Source: Enterovirga rhinocerotis
GTDB taxonomy: Bacteria > Pseudomonadota > Alphaproteobacteria > Rhizobiales > Beijerinckiaceae
Direction: 5' to 3'
NCBI RefSeq assembly: GCF_004363955.1
Contig: NZ_SNZR01000011.1
Coordinates: forward strand, 496,001 to 560,000
DNA length: 64,000 nucleotides
A program made the position numbers and the translations under genes. Under the pieces are notes generated by a model, which was not told where the DNA came from, did not search any database, and saw only the letters and a list, made by a program, of their open reading frames with translations. Below are positions 17,776 through 26,406 of this stretch, one piece after another; within the stretch, counting starts at the first letter, position 1; the number at the start of each line of letters is the position of its first letter.

Positions 17776-18801
17776 TCAATTGTCGAAGCCGACCTTGTCG
17801 ATGAGGGCGCTGGCCGCCTTGCGGTTCTTGGCGATCTCGGCGAGCGGCGTCGCGTCGGGCGTGACCTTGCCGACCTTCTCGATGATCGGATCGAGCGGCG
17901 CGCCGGGCTTCACCGGATACTCGAAATTGCCGCGGGCATAGATGCCCTGGGCCTCGTCGGAGACGAGGTATTCGAGCAGCTTGACCGCGCCGTCCTTGTT
18001 CTTGGCGTGTTTGGCGATCACGGCGCCCGAGACGTTCACATGCGTGCCGCCGCCCTTGAAGGTCGGGACCGGCGTCTTGATCGCCTCGCCCCAGCTCTGC
18101 TGGTCGGGGCCGCCCCGGCCGCTGCGCATCAGGCCGATATAGTAGGAATTGCCGATGCCGAGCTCGCAGAGCTTGGCCTTGATGTCGCGCGCGACCTCGC
18201 GGTCGCCGCCGCCGGGCTTGCGGGCGAGGTTCGCCTTGACGCCCTTCAGCCATTCCTCGGTCTTCGCCTCGCCGTTCCGCGCGAGATAGGCCGCGACGAG
18301 GGCCGTGTTGTAGGGGTGCTGGCCCGAGCGGATGCAGATCTTGCCCTTCCACTTCGGATCGGCGAGTTCGTCATAGGTGATGGCCGTGAGGTCCTTGAGG
18401 TCCGCATCGGCATAGACGAGACGCGCGCGCATCGAGAGGGCGAACCAGCGCCCGTCGGGATCGCGCAGCGCCGCCGGGATCGCCGCCTCGGCCGCCTTCG
18501 ACTGGACCGGCTGGGCGAGGCCCTTGTCCACGAGTTCGATGAGGTTGCCGAGATCGACGGTCATCAGCATGTCGGCCGGGGAACGCTCGCCCTCGGCCTC
18601 GACGCGCTCGGCGAGGCCCTTGGCGACGAGCACGGTGTTGACCTTGATGCCGGTGGATTTCGTGAACGCGTCGAGCAGCGGACGGATGAGGCCGGGCTCA
18701 CGCGTCGTGTAGAGGTTCACCTCCTGGGCGGAGGCCGCTCCGACACCGACGCTCGCCAGCATCACGGCGGCGACGGTCCGCAAAAGAGATCGGCCGAGCA
18801 T
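17776..18801 (-). CDS. fbpA: Ferric iron-binding periplasmic protein (FbpA/FutA type)
   Basis: A 341-residue periplasmic iron-binding protein. A signal peptide ends at about GAASAQE (residue 26). The mature protein begins VNLYTTREPGLIRPLLDAF, as in FutA/FbpA proteins. The paired tyrosines expected to ligate Fe(III) are in IGNSYYIGLM (about residue 217), with a further Tyr in SGQHPYNTALV. It feeds the FbpB permease and FbpC ATPase encoded on either side. The 146-bp upstream region (18802-18947) is unusually A+T-rich and probably holds an iron-responsive promoter, but no clear Fur/Irr box was found. Confidence 0.93.
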   Translation of the reverse strand: MLGRSLLRTVAAVMLASVGVGAASAQEVNLYTTREPGLIRPLLDAFTKSTGIKVNTVLVAKGLAERVEAEGERSPADMLMTVDLGNLIELVDKGLAQPVQSKAAEAAIPAALRDPDGRWFALSMRARLVYADADLKDLTAITYDELADPKWKGKICIRSGQHPYNTALVAAYLARNGEAKTEEWLKGVKANLARKPGGGDREVARDIKAKLCELGIGNSYYIGLMRSGRGGPDQQSWGEAIKTPVPTFKGGGTHVNVSGAVIAKHAKNKDGAVKLLEYLVSDEAQGIYARGNFEYPVKPGAPLDPIIEKVGKVTPDATPLAEIAKNRKAASALIDKVGFDN

Positions 18802-18947
18802 TGTGTCTCTCCAGTCGTTCGATGAGCGCTTCAGTCCGGTGCATCAATAGCAGGCGCCAAGAAAAAGCAACGCATCTACATTAGAACCGTTGTAAAAAAT
18901 GATTGGCGCGGTCCTGAAGTCGATCGGCGGAGGCTATCGGCGTCGGT

Positions 18948-20042
18948 CTAGTCTTTGGCGGCGGGGCTCCGCGACGCATCCTGCACGAAGATCCGCCCCG
19001 CCCCATCGGCGACGGCGAGCCGGATCGTCTCGCCCTCGTCGGGTGCCTGTCCCTCGACGGCGACCCGCAGCGGCGACGGCAGGCCCTTCACGGCGACCGA
19101 GAGCAGGACCGACGCGCCGCGGAAGGTCTTCGCCACGATGCGGCCCTCGGTTCCCGAGCCGGCCGGAGCGAGGCGCAGCACTTCCGGGCGCAGGCAGAGC
19201 CATCCGTCCGCTCCCTCCGCTCCGGCCGCCGACGGCGCGGGGATTGTGCCGAGCGGCGTCGCGAGGCCTCCGTTCGAGAAGCGTCCCGGCACCGCGTTGA
19301 CCTCCGAGAGCGCCCGCGCGGCCGCGAGCGAGACGGGGCGGGCATACAGGTCCTGCGCGCTGCCGGCCTGGATCACGCGTCCCTCCCCGAGGAGGACGAG
19401 GTGATCGCCGATGGCGAGCGCCTCCTCCGGATCGTGCGTCACGACGATGGTCGTGATCGCGGCGCGGCGCAGGACGTCGAGGGTCGAGGACCGCACGTCT
19501 TCGCGAAGCCCGCGGTCGAGATTGGAGAAGGGCTCGTCCATCAGGAGGATGCGGGGGGAGGGGGCGAGCGCGCGGGCGAGCGCGACGCGCTGCTGCTCGC
19601 CCCCGGACAGCTGGCCGGGCCGCTTGTCCGCAAGGCGGGCGAGGCCGACGCCCTCGATCGCGCGCGCGGCGACCGCGCCGCGCTCCGCCCGGGGCAGCGC
19701 GCCGAGGCCGAAGGCGACGTTCTCGCGGACCGTCAGATGCGGAAAGAGCGCGTAGTCCTGAAACATCAGGCCGACCCGGCGATGCTCGGGCAGGACGAAG
19801 GCGGAGGGGCCGGCGACCTCCTCGCCGTCGATCAGCACCCGGCCCGCGCTCGGGCGCTCGATCCCGGCCGCGATCCGCAGCAAGGTCGTCTTGCCGCAGC
19901 CGGAGGGGCCGAGCAGCACCGTCACCCGCCCGGAGGGCGCGTCCAGCGACACGGTGTCGAGGATCAGCCGCGAGCCGAAGCGGCAGGAGATCGCGTCGAG
20001 GCGCAGCGTGCCGGCGGCACGCTGCGGAGCGTCGGAGGCCAT
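18948..20042 (-). CDS. fbpC: Ferric iron ABC transporter ATPase (FbpC type)
   Basis: A 364-residue ABC ATPase of the CUT/ferric class. Walker A is GPSGCGKTT (about residues 40-48), the signature is QLSGGEQQRVALARAL, and Walker B is ILLMDEPFSNLD. A C-terminal TOBE-like domain (about residues 250-360) follows, as in FbpC. The start is the ATG at 20042, two bases past the stop of the small secreted protein, so the two are coupled. Upstream in-frame sequence overlaps that gene and is not used. Confidence 0.93.
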   Translation of the reverse strand: MASDAPQRAAGTLRLDAISCRFGSRLILDTVSLDAPSGRVTVLLGPSGCGKTTLLRIAAGIERPSAGRVLIDGEEVAGPSAFVLPEHRRVGLMFQDYALFPHLTVRENVAFGLGALPRAERGAVAARAIEGVGLARLADKRPGQLSGGEQQRVALARALAPSPRILLMDEPFSNLDRGLREDVRSSTLDVLRRAAITTIVVTHDPEEALAIGDHLVLLGEGRVIQAGSAQDLYARPVSLAAARALSEVNAVPGRFSNGGLATPLGTIPAPSAAGAEGADGWLCLRPEVLRLAPAGSGTEGRIVAKTFRGASVLLSVAVKGLPSPLRVAVEGQAPDEGETIRLAVADGAGRIFVQDASRSPAAKD

Positions 20043-20044
20043 GC

Positions 20045-20386
20045 TCAGTCCAGGGTCAGGTCGCGCAGCGGCGCCAGCCCTTCGACCGACTGATCGTAGG
20101 TCGAAGGCGGGGCGCCCTTGATCCATTCCTGAGGCTGGCAGGGGCCGGCATTGATGCGGGCCTGGCCCGGCGCGCAGGCCGACAGGTCGGGATAGGTCCC
20201 CGCCGTCGGCGTGTTGGGCGGGGGCGGGATCTGGGTCTCCGGGCCGAGGGTGCCCGAGATGCCGGACCGGCCGCCGCCCTTCAAGCCCTGGGCGCCGAAG
20301 CCGAACGCGCTTGCGCCGCCCTGCGACTGGGCGAAGGCGGGCGCGGCCGCCAGAAGCGCGACGAGAAGGGGGAGCGTGCGGCGCAT
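20045..20386 (-). CDS. Small secreted hypothetical protein
   Basis: A 113-residue protein with a clear signal peptide (RRTLPLLVALLAAAPAFAQ). The mature part is Gly- and Pro-rich, including two Cys (SACAPGQARINAGPCQPQEW). The ATG at 20386 has GGAGA eight bases upstream; an ATG at 20404 is possible. It is directly upstream of and coupled to fbpC. It has no recognised family and is probably periplasmic. Confidence 0.75.
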   Translation of the reverse strand: MRRTLPLLVALLAAAPAFAQSQGGASAFGFGAQGLKGGGRSGISGTLGPETQIPPPPNTPTAGTYPDLSACAPGQARINAGPCQPQEWIKGAPPSTYDQSVEGLAPLRDLTLD

Positions 20387-20496
20387 CGGCTGTCTCCGGA
20401 CCATGTGCGAGGGATAGGCCGATCCGGCCCGGCCGGCCAGAGGCCGATAGCCGCTGGGTCGCCTCGCCGTCTGCCGCCCCTCATCGGGAGCAGGCG

Positions 20497-20835
20497 TCAG
20501 TACGGATTGCTGCGCTCGAGGATCTCCTGGCCCATCAGGGCGCAGGTGCCGGGGATCCGGGCATAGATCAGGCGGATGCGGTAGTTCGCCTTGTAGACGT
20601 GGCCCTCGACCTCGACCACGTCGAGCGGCTTGCCGCCGACGAGGGCCTTCACGGTGCCGATGCCGCGCAGGCTCGCCGCGTCGACGCTCGCCCGGTCGTC
20701 GGCATCCGTGTGGAGCTTCAGCAGCTTCCGGGCCGCCTCCACGGCCTCGGCCGCGCAGGCCGGCTTCCCGGCAGGCTGGGCGAAAGCGGGCCCGGCGAGG
20801 GCTGCGAACAGGATCGACAAGCTCAGCGTGCCCAT
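20497..20835 (-). CDS. Small secreted hypothetical protein
   Basis: A 112-residue protein with signal peptide MGTLSLSILFAALAGPAFA and a mature domain of about 90 residues. It contains a Cys pair (CAAEAVEAARKLLKLH and IPGTCALMGQEIL) likely to form a disulfide. The core GTVKALVGGKPLDVVEVEGH suggests a small alpha/beta fold. An upstream in-frame ATG at 20865 is possible. The function is unknown. It lies on the same strand as the preceding and following small genes. Confidence 0.75.
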   Translation of the reverse strand: MGTLSLSILFAALAGPAFAQPAGKPACAAEAVEAARKLLKLHTDADDRASVDAASLRGIGTVKALVGGKPLDVVEVEGHVYKANYRIRLIYARIPGTCALMGQEILERSNPY

Positions 20836-20962
20836 GAGGCACGTGTCCTGCGCGAGAGCGGACATCAGGGAGCGTCCTGCCGAGGGCTTTCTAACGGTCA
20901 ACGTCATCCTCCAACGGCATCGCGTCTCGCCATGCCGCCATCTGCTCGGGTGGCGGCTCGGA

Positions 20963-21142
20963 TCACTGCCCGCATCCCTGCATGCGTCGCTGCTGAGGGG
21001 TGATCGGCCAATCCTTGGCGATGCCCACCTTGAAGAATTCGTCGGTTGCGCGTTTCTCGTCCGAGGTCGTCTTCGAACCACCTCGGCGGGCGCCTGTCTC
21101 CTGTCGTGGCCGATCCCGTGTCTCGTCGGATTGCGCGGTCAT
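20963..21142 (-). CDS. Small protein coupled to ADP-ribosyltransferase
   Basis: A 59-residue, highly charged protein. Its first 35 residues are probably disordered (many Arg, Asp, Thr), and a conserved-looking tail follows: DEFFKVGIAKDWPITPQQRR. Its ATG overlaps the stop of the ADP-ribosyltransferase gene (ATGA), so translation is coupled. It could be a regulator, an immunity factor or an unrelated small protein. No family was recognised, and the downstream position is less typical for an antidote. Confidence 0.6.
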   Translation of the reverse strand: MTAQSDETRDRPRQETGARRGGSKTTSDEKRATDEFFKVGIAKDWPITPQQRRMQGCGQ

Positions 21143-21720
21143 GGTCGAAGAAGCTCCTCCAACACGATGCTGACCTGACGATCGGCCGATGTCGATTCGA
21201 TGACGCGGAAGCGGCAGCCCGTCGGCAAAAGGACCTCGTCCTCGACGAATGTCGGAGCGAAATGCCACACCGAGCGGGCATTCTGTGAGCGAATGGTGAA
21301 CAGGACGTTCCCGCCATAGGCGCTTCGCCGGTCATAGGTCGCGCTGGTCAGGCCGGGAAACACCACCTCTCGTCCGGCCCGATACCTCTCCCGGACGGCA
21401 TCGAGATCATCGGCCATGACGCCGCGATAGACCGTCGCGGCGCTTCCGCGAAGCGCCGGAAGCTTGGCGAGCGCGCCGTCCACCACATCGGCATAGGCTC
21501 TGACGGCGTCCGAAGGCCGGCCGGACCAGAGTTCGCGGTTGATGGCCTGATGCCAGCCCGAGATGTTCGAGTAGACGTAGAGCGCGAGCGCCTCGTAGGT
21601 GACGATCGCTTCGAAGAAGGGTTCGTCGAGAGCGTCCGCTCCGAACCGCGCCGCGCAATGTCGAGCGTCCTGCTGGCCGAGAAGGCGCTCGAGCAGGAGA
21701 AGGAAGGCGGCGCCCGTCAT
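21139..21720 (-). CDS. ADP-ribosyltransferase-fold protein (R-S-E type)
   Basis: A 193-residue protein with the hallmarks of R-S-E class ADP-ribosyltransferases. Arg99 is in TVYRGV, Ser126 in FPGLTSAT (the STS-like strand), and the catalytic EDE at residues 160-162 is in FVEDEVLLP, matching the E-x-E of arginine-modifying enzymes. The N-terminal helical part (DEPFFEAIVTYEALALYVYS) resembles the helical lobe of mono-ADP-ribosyltransferases. There is no signal peptide. It starts 59 bp after putA and overlaps a 59-residue gene. Possible roles are an effector, a toxin or a self-modifying regulator. Confidence 0.75.
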   Translation of the reverse strand: MTGAAFLLLLERLLGQQDARHCAARFGADALDEPFFEAIVTYEALALYVYSNISGWHQAINRELWSGRPSDAVRAYADVVDGALAKLPALRGSAATVYRGVMADDLDAVRERYRAGREVVFPGLTSATYDRRSAYGGNVLFTIRSQNARSVWHFAPTFVEDEVLLPTGCRFRVIESTSADRQVSIVLEELLRP

Positions 21721-21779
21721 GTCGGCAGACGATCGTAATCGACACTGGCGTATCGGATCGCGCGAGCCGGCGGAAGTCC

Positions 21780-24700
21780 CTACCCGATCGACATCAGGCT
21801 CGCATTCCCCCCGGCCGCAGCGGTGTTGGTCGAGATGGATCGCTCCTCGAGGAGGCGCGTGAGATCGTAATCGGTGCCGCCGGCGAGCGTCGACTGAACC
21901 TGGAGGATAGCCCCCTTCCGACCTGACAGCCGCTGCAGGAGCGCCGTCAGTGCGGCGTTCTCGCCCTCGTAGAGAAGGCCGCGCAGGCCGGGATGGCTGA
22001 ACCAGTCGCCCGAGCGCTCGACCTGTCGGGACAGGTCGGCCGGCAGATCCTCGGCGAGGGTCCCGCCGGTCGCCTCGACGGGCAGCACGGCGATGTTGCC
22101 CGTCGCCAGGATCGCGCCGATCTGGATCAGAAGACCGCTCTCCGTCTCCGCCAGAGCCGCGATGCGTCCGCGCGGACCGAGGGTGTAGAGATTGCGCTCG
22201 CCGACCGGTCCCGACAGCTCGACGCTGGCGCCGAGCGGCGAGCGGGAGAGGAAGCCGATGCAGGCCTCGGCCTCCCGGTGCCGTCCGAGGCCCTGAAGCC
22301 AGGCCGCATAGGCTCTCGCCGGAGCGAGGGCCGATCCGGATGCATCGAGCCCGTCGAGCAGGGGCTGCGGCGGATGGGGCAGGAGGCGGCCGAGATAGAG
22401 CGGCCCGCCGGCCTTCGGCCCGGTGCCCGACAGGCCCGAGCCGCCGAAGGGCTGCACGCCCACCACCGCGCCGATGATGTTGCGGTTCACGTAGAGATTG
22501 CCCGCCTCGACCTTGCCCGTGACTCGCGCGATCGTCTCGTCGATGCGGGTATGGAGCCCGAAGGTCAGGCCGTAGCCGGTGTCGTTGATCGCCCCGATCA
22601 GGGCGTCGAGCTCCGAGCGCTTGTAGCGCAGGACGTGGAGCACGGGGCCGAACACCTCGCGCTCGACATCGGCGATGGCGCCGATCTCGATGATGGTGGG
22701 CGGCACGAAGGTGCCGTGCCCGGCGTCCTCGGGGAGGGGCAGGCTCTCCACCCGGTGGCCGCGCGCCCGCATCGTCTCGATATGGGCGAGGATGCCGTCC
22801 CGCGCCTCGGCCGTGATGACGGGGCCGATATCGGTCGAGAGCTGTGCGGGGTTGCCGAGGGCGAGCTCGCGTAGTGCGCCCTTCAGCATGGCGAGACTGC
22901 GCTCGGCGACGTCCTCCTGCAGGCACAGGATGCGGAGCGCCGAGCAGCGCTGGCCGGCGCTGTCGAAGGCCGAGGCGATGACGTCGCCCACCACCTGCTC
23001 GGCGAGGGCGGAGGAATCGACCACGAGCGCGTTCTGCCCGCCGGTTTCCGCGATGAGGGGGATCGGCTGGCCGCCGGGCGTCAGCCTGTCGGCGAGCTGG
23101 CCCTGGATCAGCCGGGCGACCGCGGTCGAGCCGGTGAACATCACCGCCATCACGCGCGGATCGCCGACGAGCGCGGCGCCGGTCTCGCCCGCGCCGGGCA
23201 CGAGCTGCAGGACGTCCGCCGGGATCCCCGCCGCATGCAGGAGCCGCACCGCCTCGGCCGCGACGAGGGGCGTCTCCTCGGCGGGCTTGGCGAGGACCGG
23301 ATTGCCGGCGGCGAGCGCCGCCGCGACCTGCCCGGTGAAGATCGCGAGCGGAAAGTTCCAGGGGCTGATGCAGACGACGGGGCCGAGCGCCTCGTGCCGG
23401 CCGGCGCCGAGGAGGCGCGTGATCTCCGCCGCGTAGTAGCGCAGGAAGTCCACCGCCTCGCGCACCTCGGCGATGGCGTTCGCATAGGATTTGCCGGCCT
23501 CGCGCACGATGAGCCCGAGGAGGACAGGCATCCGCGCCTCCATGGCCTCGGCGGCGCGTTCCAGCGCGGCGGCCCGCTGCGCGGCGGGCGTCGCGGCCCA
23601 GCCCGGCGCGGCCGCCGTCGCGGCGGCGAGGGCGGCGTCGATCCCGGCCGCGCTCGCGTGGCGGACCTGGCCGACGACGTCGCGGTGATCGGCGGGGTTG
23701 AGGACGGGATGGAAGGGAAGCGTGCCACTCGCAGCATCCGCTCCCGCTGATCCCTCCCCGGAGGGGAGGGCCGAGTCGACGCGACGCGTCGAACCGGGGT
23801 GGGGAGAACCCCGGTGGGGCAGCACCCCACCCCGGTCGGCTGGCGCCGACTCGCCCTCCCCTGGAGGGGAGGGATCATGGCCGGCGATCGACGGCTCAGC
23901 CCGCCATGCCGTCGCCGCGCTTTCCTCGAGCGCCCGTGCAAGATCGACGAGGCGGTGCTCGTCGGCGAGGTCGAGGCCGGCGGCGTTGCGGCGGGTGCCG
24001 TAGAGGGCGAGCGGGGCCTTGATCTTCTCGTGCGGGGCGCCGAGCGGCACGATCTCCTTCGCCGCGGCGACGGGATCGACGATCAGCTCCTCGACCGGCA
24101 CCGCCTCGTCGGCGATGCGGTTGACGAAGGAGGAATTCGCCCCGTTCTCGAGCAGCCGCCGCACCAGATAGGCGAGCAGCGTCTCATGCGTGCCGACCGG
24201 CGCGTAGATGCGGCAGGGCCGGTCCCATTGCGGGTTGCCGACGACCTCCGAATAGAGCGGCTCGCCCATGCCGTGCAGGCACTGGAACTCGTATTGGCCG
24301 CGATAGAAGTTCGGCCCGGCCATGACCATGATGGCGGCGAGGGTCTGCGCGTTATGGGTCGCGAATTGCGGGAAGACCGCGTCCGGGGCCGCCAGCAGTT
24401 TCCGCGCGCAGGCGAGATAGGAGACGTCCGTGTGGACCTTGCGGGTGAAGACCGGGAAATCCGGCTGCCCGTCGACCTGGGCGCGCTTGATCTCCGAATC
24501 CCAATAGGCGCCCTTGACGAGCCGCACCATGATGCGCCGCTCCGAGCGCCGGGCGAGGTCGACGATCCAGTCGATGACGAAGGGGCAGCGCCGCCCATAG
24601 GCCTGGATGACGAAGCCGATGCCGTTCCAGCCGGCGAGGTCGGGGTCGAGCGCGAGGGCTTCGAGGAGGTCGAGCGAGATCTCGAGCCGGTCCGCCTCCT

Positions 24701-25580
24701 CGGCATCGATGTTGAGGCCGATATCGTATTGGCGGGCGAGGAGGGCGAGCCCGCGCACGCGCGGCAGAAGCTCGCCCATGACCCGGCCGATCTTGGCGCG
24801 GGCATAGCGCGGATGCAGCGCCGAGAGCTTGATCGAGATCCCCGGCCCCTCGTAGATGCCGCGCCCCGCAGAGGCCTTGCCGATGGCGTGGATGGCGGTC
24901 TCGTAATCGGCGAGGTAGCGCGCCGCGTCCTCGGCCGTCGTCGCGGCCTCGCCCAGCATGTCGTAGGAATAGCGGAAGCCGCGTCCCTCCATGGCGCGGC
25001 TGTTCGAGAGGGCCTCCGCGATCGTCTGGCCGGTCACGAACTGCTCGCCCATCATCCGCATGGCAAGGTCGACGCCCTTGCGGATCACGGGCTCGCCGCC
25101 GCGCCCGATGAGGCGGGTGAGGGCGCCCGACAGGCTGGTCTCGTTGGTGGTCGCGACGAGGCGGCCGGTCACGACGAGCCCCCAGGTCGCCGCGTTCACG
25201 AAGAGCGAGGGCGAATGGCCGAGATGCGCCCGCCAGTCGCCCGTCGCGATCTTGTCGCGGATCAGCGCGTCGCGCGTCGCGCTGTCGGGGATGCGCAGCA
25301 GCGCCTCGGCGAGGCACATCAGCGCGACGCCCTCCTGGCTCGACAGCGAATATTCGTGGATCAGCCCCTCGACGCCCGAATGGCTCGCCTTGGCGCGCAG
25401 CCGCGTGACGAGCTCGCGCGCGATGCCCGCGGCCTTCGCCGCGCCCTCCGGCGACAGGCTCGCGGGGCCGATCAGCGCGGCGACGCAATCGGGCTCGGGC
25501 CGGCGCGTCGCGGCCGTGATCGCGTCGCGGAGCGGCGTCTGCGCCTTCGCGCCGATGGAGAAGAGGGGGGATGCGGTCAT
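21780..25580 (-). CDS. putA: Bifunctional proline dehydrogenase/P5C dehydrogenase PutA
   Basis: A 1266-residue bifunctional enzyme that oxidises proline to glutamate. It lacks the N-terminal ribbon-helix-helix domain. The FAD-dependent proline dehydrogenase barrel covers about residues 60-560 (GPGISIKLSALHPRY; RCPFVIDWIVDLARRSERR). The P5C dehydrogenase covers about 620-1100, with the Glu in LIAETGGQNAL and the nucleophile Cys in SAGQRCSALR (about 877). A C-terminal ALDH-like extension runs to the end, as in type B PutA. Residues 568-610 are encoded by a palindromic repeat inserted in frame. The ATG at 25580 is chosen because upstream sequence overlaps the divergent regulator. Confidence 0.96.
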   Translation of the reverse strand: MTASPLFSIGAKAQTPLRDAITAATRRPEPDCVAALIGPASLSPEGAAKAAGIARELVTRLRAKASHSGVEGLIHEYSLSSQEGVALMCLAEALLRIPDSATRDALIRDKIATGDWRAHLGHSPSLFVNAATWGLVVTGRLVATTNETSLSGALTRLIGRGGEPVIRKGVDLAMRMMGEQFVTGQTIAEALSNSRAMEGRGFRYSYDMLGEAATTAEDAARYLADYETAIHAIGKASAGRGIYEGPGISIKLSALHPRYARAKIGRVMGELLPRVRGLALLARQYDIGLNIDAEEADRLEISLDLLEALALDPDLAGWNGIGFVIQAYGRRCPFVIDWIVDLARRSERRIMVRLVKGAYWDSEIKRAQVDGQPDFPVFTRKVHTDVSYLACARKLLAAPDAVFPQFATHNAQTLAAIMVMAGPNFYRGQYEFQCLHGMGEPLYSEVVGNPQWDRPCRIYAPVGTHETLLAYLVRRLLENGANSSFVNRIADEAVPVEELIVDPVAAAKEIVPLGAPHEKIKAPLALYGTRRNAAGLDLADEHRLVDLARALEESAATAWRAEPSIAGHDPSPPGEGESAPADRGGVLPHRGSPHPGSTRRVDSALPSGEGSAGADAASGTLPFHPVLNPADHRDVVGQVRHASAAGIDAALAAATAAAPGWAATPAAQRAAALERAAEAMEARMPVLLGLIVREAGKSYANAIAEVREAVDFLRYYAAEITRLLGAGRHEALGPVVCISPWNFPLAIFTGQVAAALAAGNPVLAKPAEETPLVAAEAVRLLHAAGIPADVLQLVPGAGETGAALVGDPRVMAVMFTGSTAVARLIQGQLADRLTPGGQPIPLIAETGGQNALVVDSSALAEQVVGDVIASAFDSAGQRCSALRILCLQEDVAERSLAMLKGALRELALGNPAQLSTDIGPVITAEARDGILAHIETMRARGHRVESLPLPEDAGHGTFVPPTIIEIGAIADVEREVFGPVLHVLRYKRSELDALIGAINDTGYGLTFGLHTRIDETIARVTGKVEAGNLYVNRNIIGAVVGVQPFGGSGLSGTGPKAGGPLYLGRLLPHPPQPLLDGLDASGSALAPARAYAAWLQGLGRHREAEACIGFLSRSPLGASVELSGPVGERNLYTLGPRGRIAALAETESGLLIQIGAILATGNIAVLPVEATGGTLAEDLPADLSRQVERSGDWFSHPGLRGLLYEGENAALTALLQRLSGRKGAILQVQSTLAGGTDYDLTRLLEERSISTNTAAAGGNASLMSIG
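23751..23875. repeat. Palindromic repeat inserted in frame within putA
   Basis: A 125-bp copy of the GC-rich intergenic repeat: ends TCCCTCCCCGGAGGGGAGGG and CCCTCCCCTGGAGGGGAGGG, with inner arms CCGAGTCGACGCGACGCGTCG and GGTCGGCTGGCGCCGACTCG. It is read through in frame by putA and adds about 42 Ser/Pro/Gly-rich residues between the two catalytic domains. Confidence 0.85.
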
Positions 25581-25630
25581 CGAAGGCTCGCGATGAGAGA
25601 CGATCGCCGTATAGCGCGGCGACGACAGCC

Positions 25631-25680
25631 GATCGATAGGGTGATCGGTCGCAATGTCCGTCGATTTCACTATCGATTGG
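25631..25680. promoter_or_regulatory. Candidate Lrp-type operator between putA and its regulator
   Basis: The 121-bp divergent spacer contains related AT-richer motifs GATCGATAGG (25631) and CTATCGATTGG (about 25670), forming inverted ends of a roughly 45-bp stretch. Lrp/AsnC proteins bind spaced, weakly palindromic sites, and proline-responsive PutR regulators are encoded divergently from putA. The exact site is inferred. Confidence 0.4.
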
Positions 25681-25701
25681 CAATCGGGTAGAGAGATCGT
25701 T

Positions 25702-26163
25702 ATGGACGCCACCGACGCCAAGCTCCTCGCCATCCTCCAGCGCGACGGCCGCATCTCGACGGTCGATCTCGCCGAGCGCCTGCGCCTGTCCCCGACCGCC
25801 ACCGGCGAGCGGCTGAAGAAGCTGACGCGCGACGGCACCATCACCGGCTACGGCGCCCGGCTCGATCCGCACCGGCTCGGCCTCGGGCTCCTCGTCTTCG
25901 TCGAGGTCTCGCTCGACAAGTCGAGCCAGGACGTCTTCGAGCAATTCGCCCGCGCCGTCCGCACGACCACCGAGATCCTCGAATGCCACATGGTGGCCGG
26001 CGGCTTCGACTACCTCGTGAAGGCCCGCATCCCCGACATGGCCGCCTATCGCCGCTTCCTCGGCGAGGTCCTGCTCTCGCTCCCGGGCGTGAAGGAGACG
26101 CGCACCTATGCGGTGATGGAGGAGGTCAAGAGCGAGGCCGCGCTTCCGGTGCGGGTGGGGTAG
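25702..26163 (+). CDS. Lrp/AsnC family transcriptional regulator (PutR-like)
   Basis: A 153-residue Lrp/AsnC regulator. The N-terminal winged helix-turn-helix runs from MDATDAKLLAILQRDGRIST to about residue 50, and the RAM ligand-binding domain occupies about 65-145 (AGGFDYLVKARIPDMAAYRRF). The ATG at 25702 has GAGAG upstream and begins at the canonical family position, so the longer upstream frame is rejected. Being divergent from putA, it is very likely the proline-responsive activator PutR. Confidence 0.93.
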   Translation: MDATDAKLLAILQRDGRISTVDLAERLRLSPTATGERLKKLTRDGTITGYGARLDPHRLGLGLLVFVEVSLDKSSQDVFEQFARAVRTTTEILECHMVAGGFDYLVKARIPDMAAYRRFLGEVLLSLPGVKETRTYAVMEEVKSEAALPVRVG

Positions 26164-26173
26164 GGCGCATGCC

Positions 26174-26315
26174 CCCGCTTCTCCCCTTGTGGGAGAAGTC
26201 GAGTCGCCCGGCAGGGCGACCGGATGAGGGGCGGACCCATCGATGTCGCGGCGGGCCCCTCACCCGGTCGAAAGCGGCCGCTTTCGACTCGACCTCTCCC
26301 GCAAGGGGAGAGGCG
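26174..26315. repeat. GC-rich inverted-repeat intergenic element
   Basis: About 142 bp with ends CGCTTCTCCCCTTGTGGGAG and CTCTCCCGCAAGGGGAGAGG and inner inverted pieces (GAGTCGCCCGGCAGGGCGACCGGATGAGGGG, later CCCCTCACCCGGTCGAAAGC). It lies between the Lrp-type regulator and the dehydratase operon. Confidence 0.8.
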
Positions 26316-26406
26316 TCCCCCACCCATCCCCTGTTGATCTCGCCGCGGGTGCGGTTCACAACGATTCCAAGCTGCGGCCCGCAGAGGCCGCATCCTGGGA
26401 GAGATC

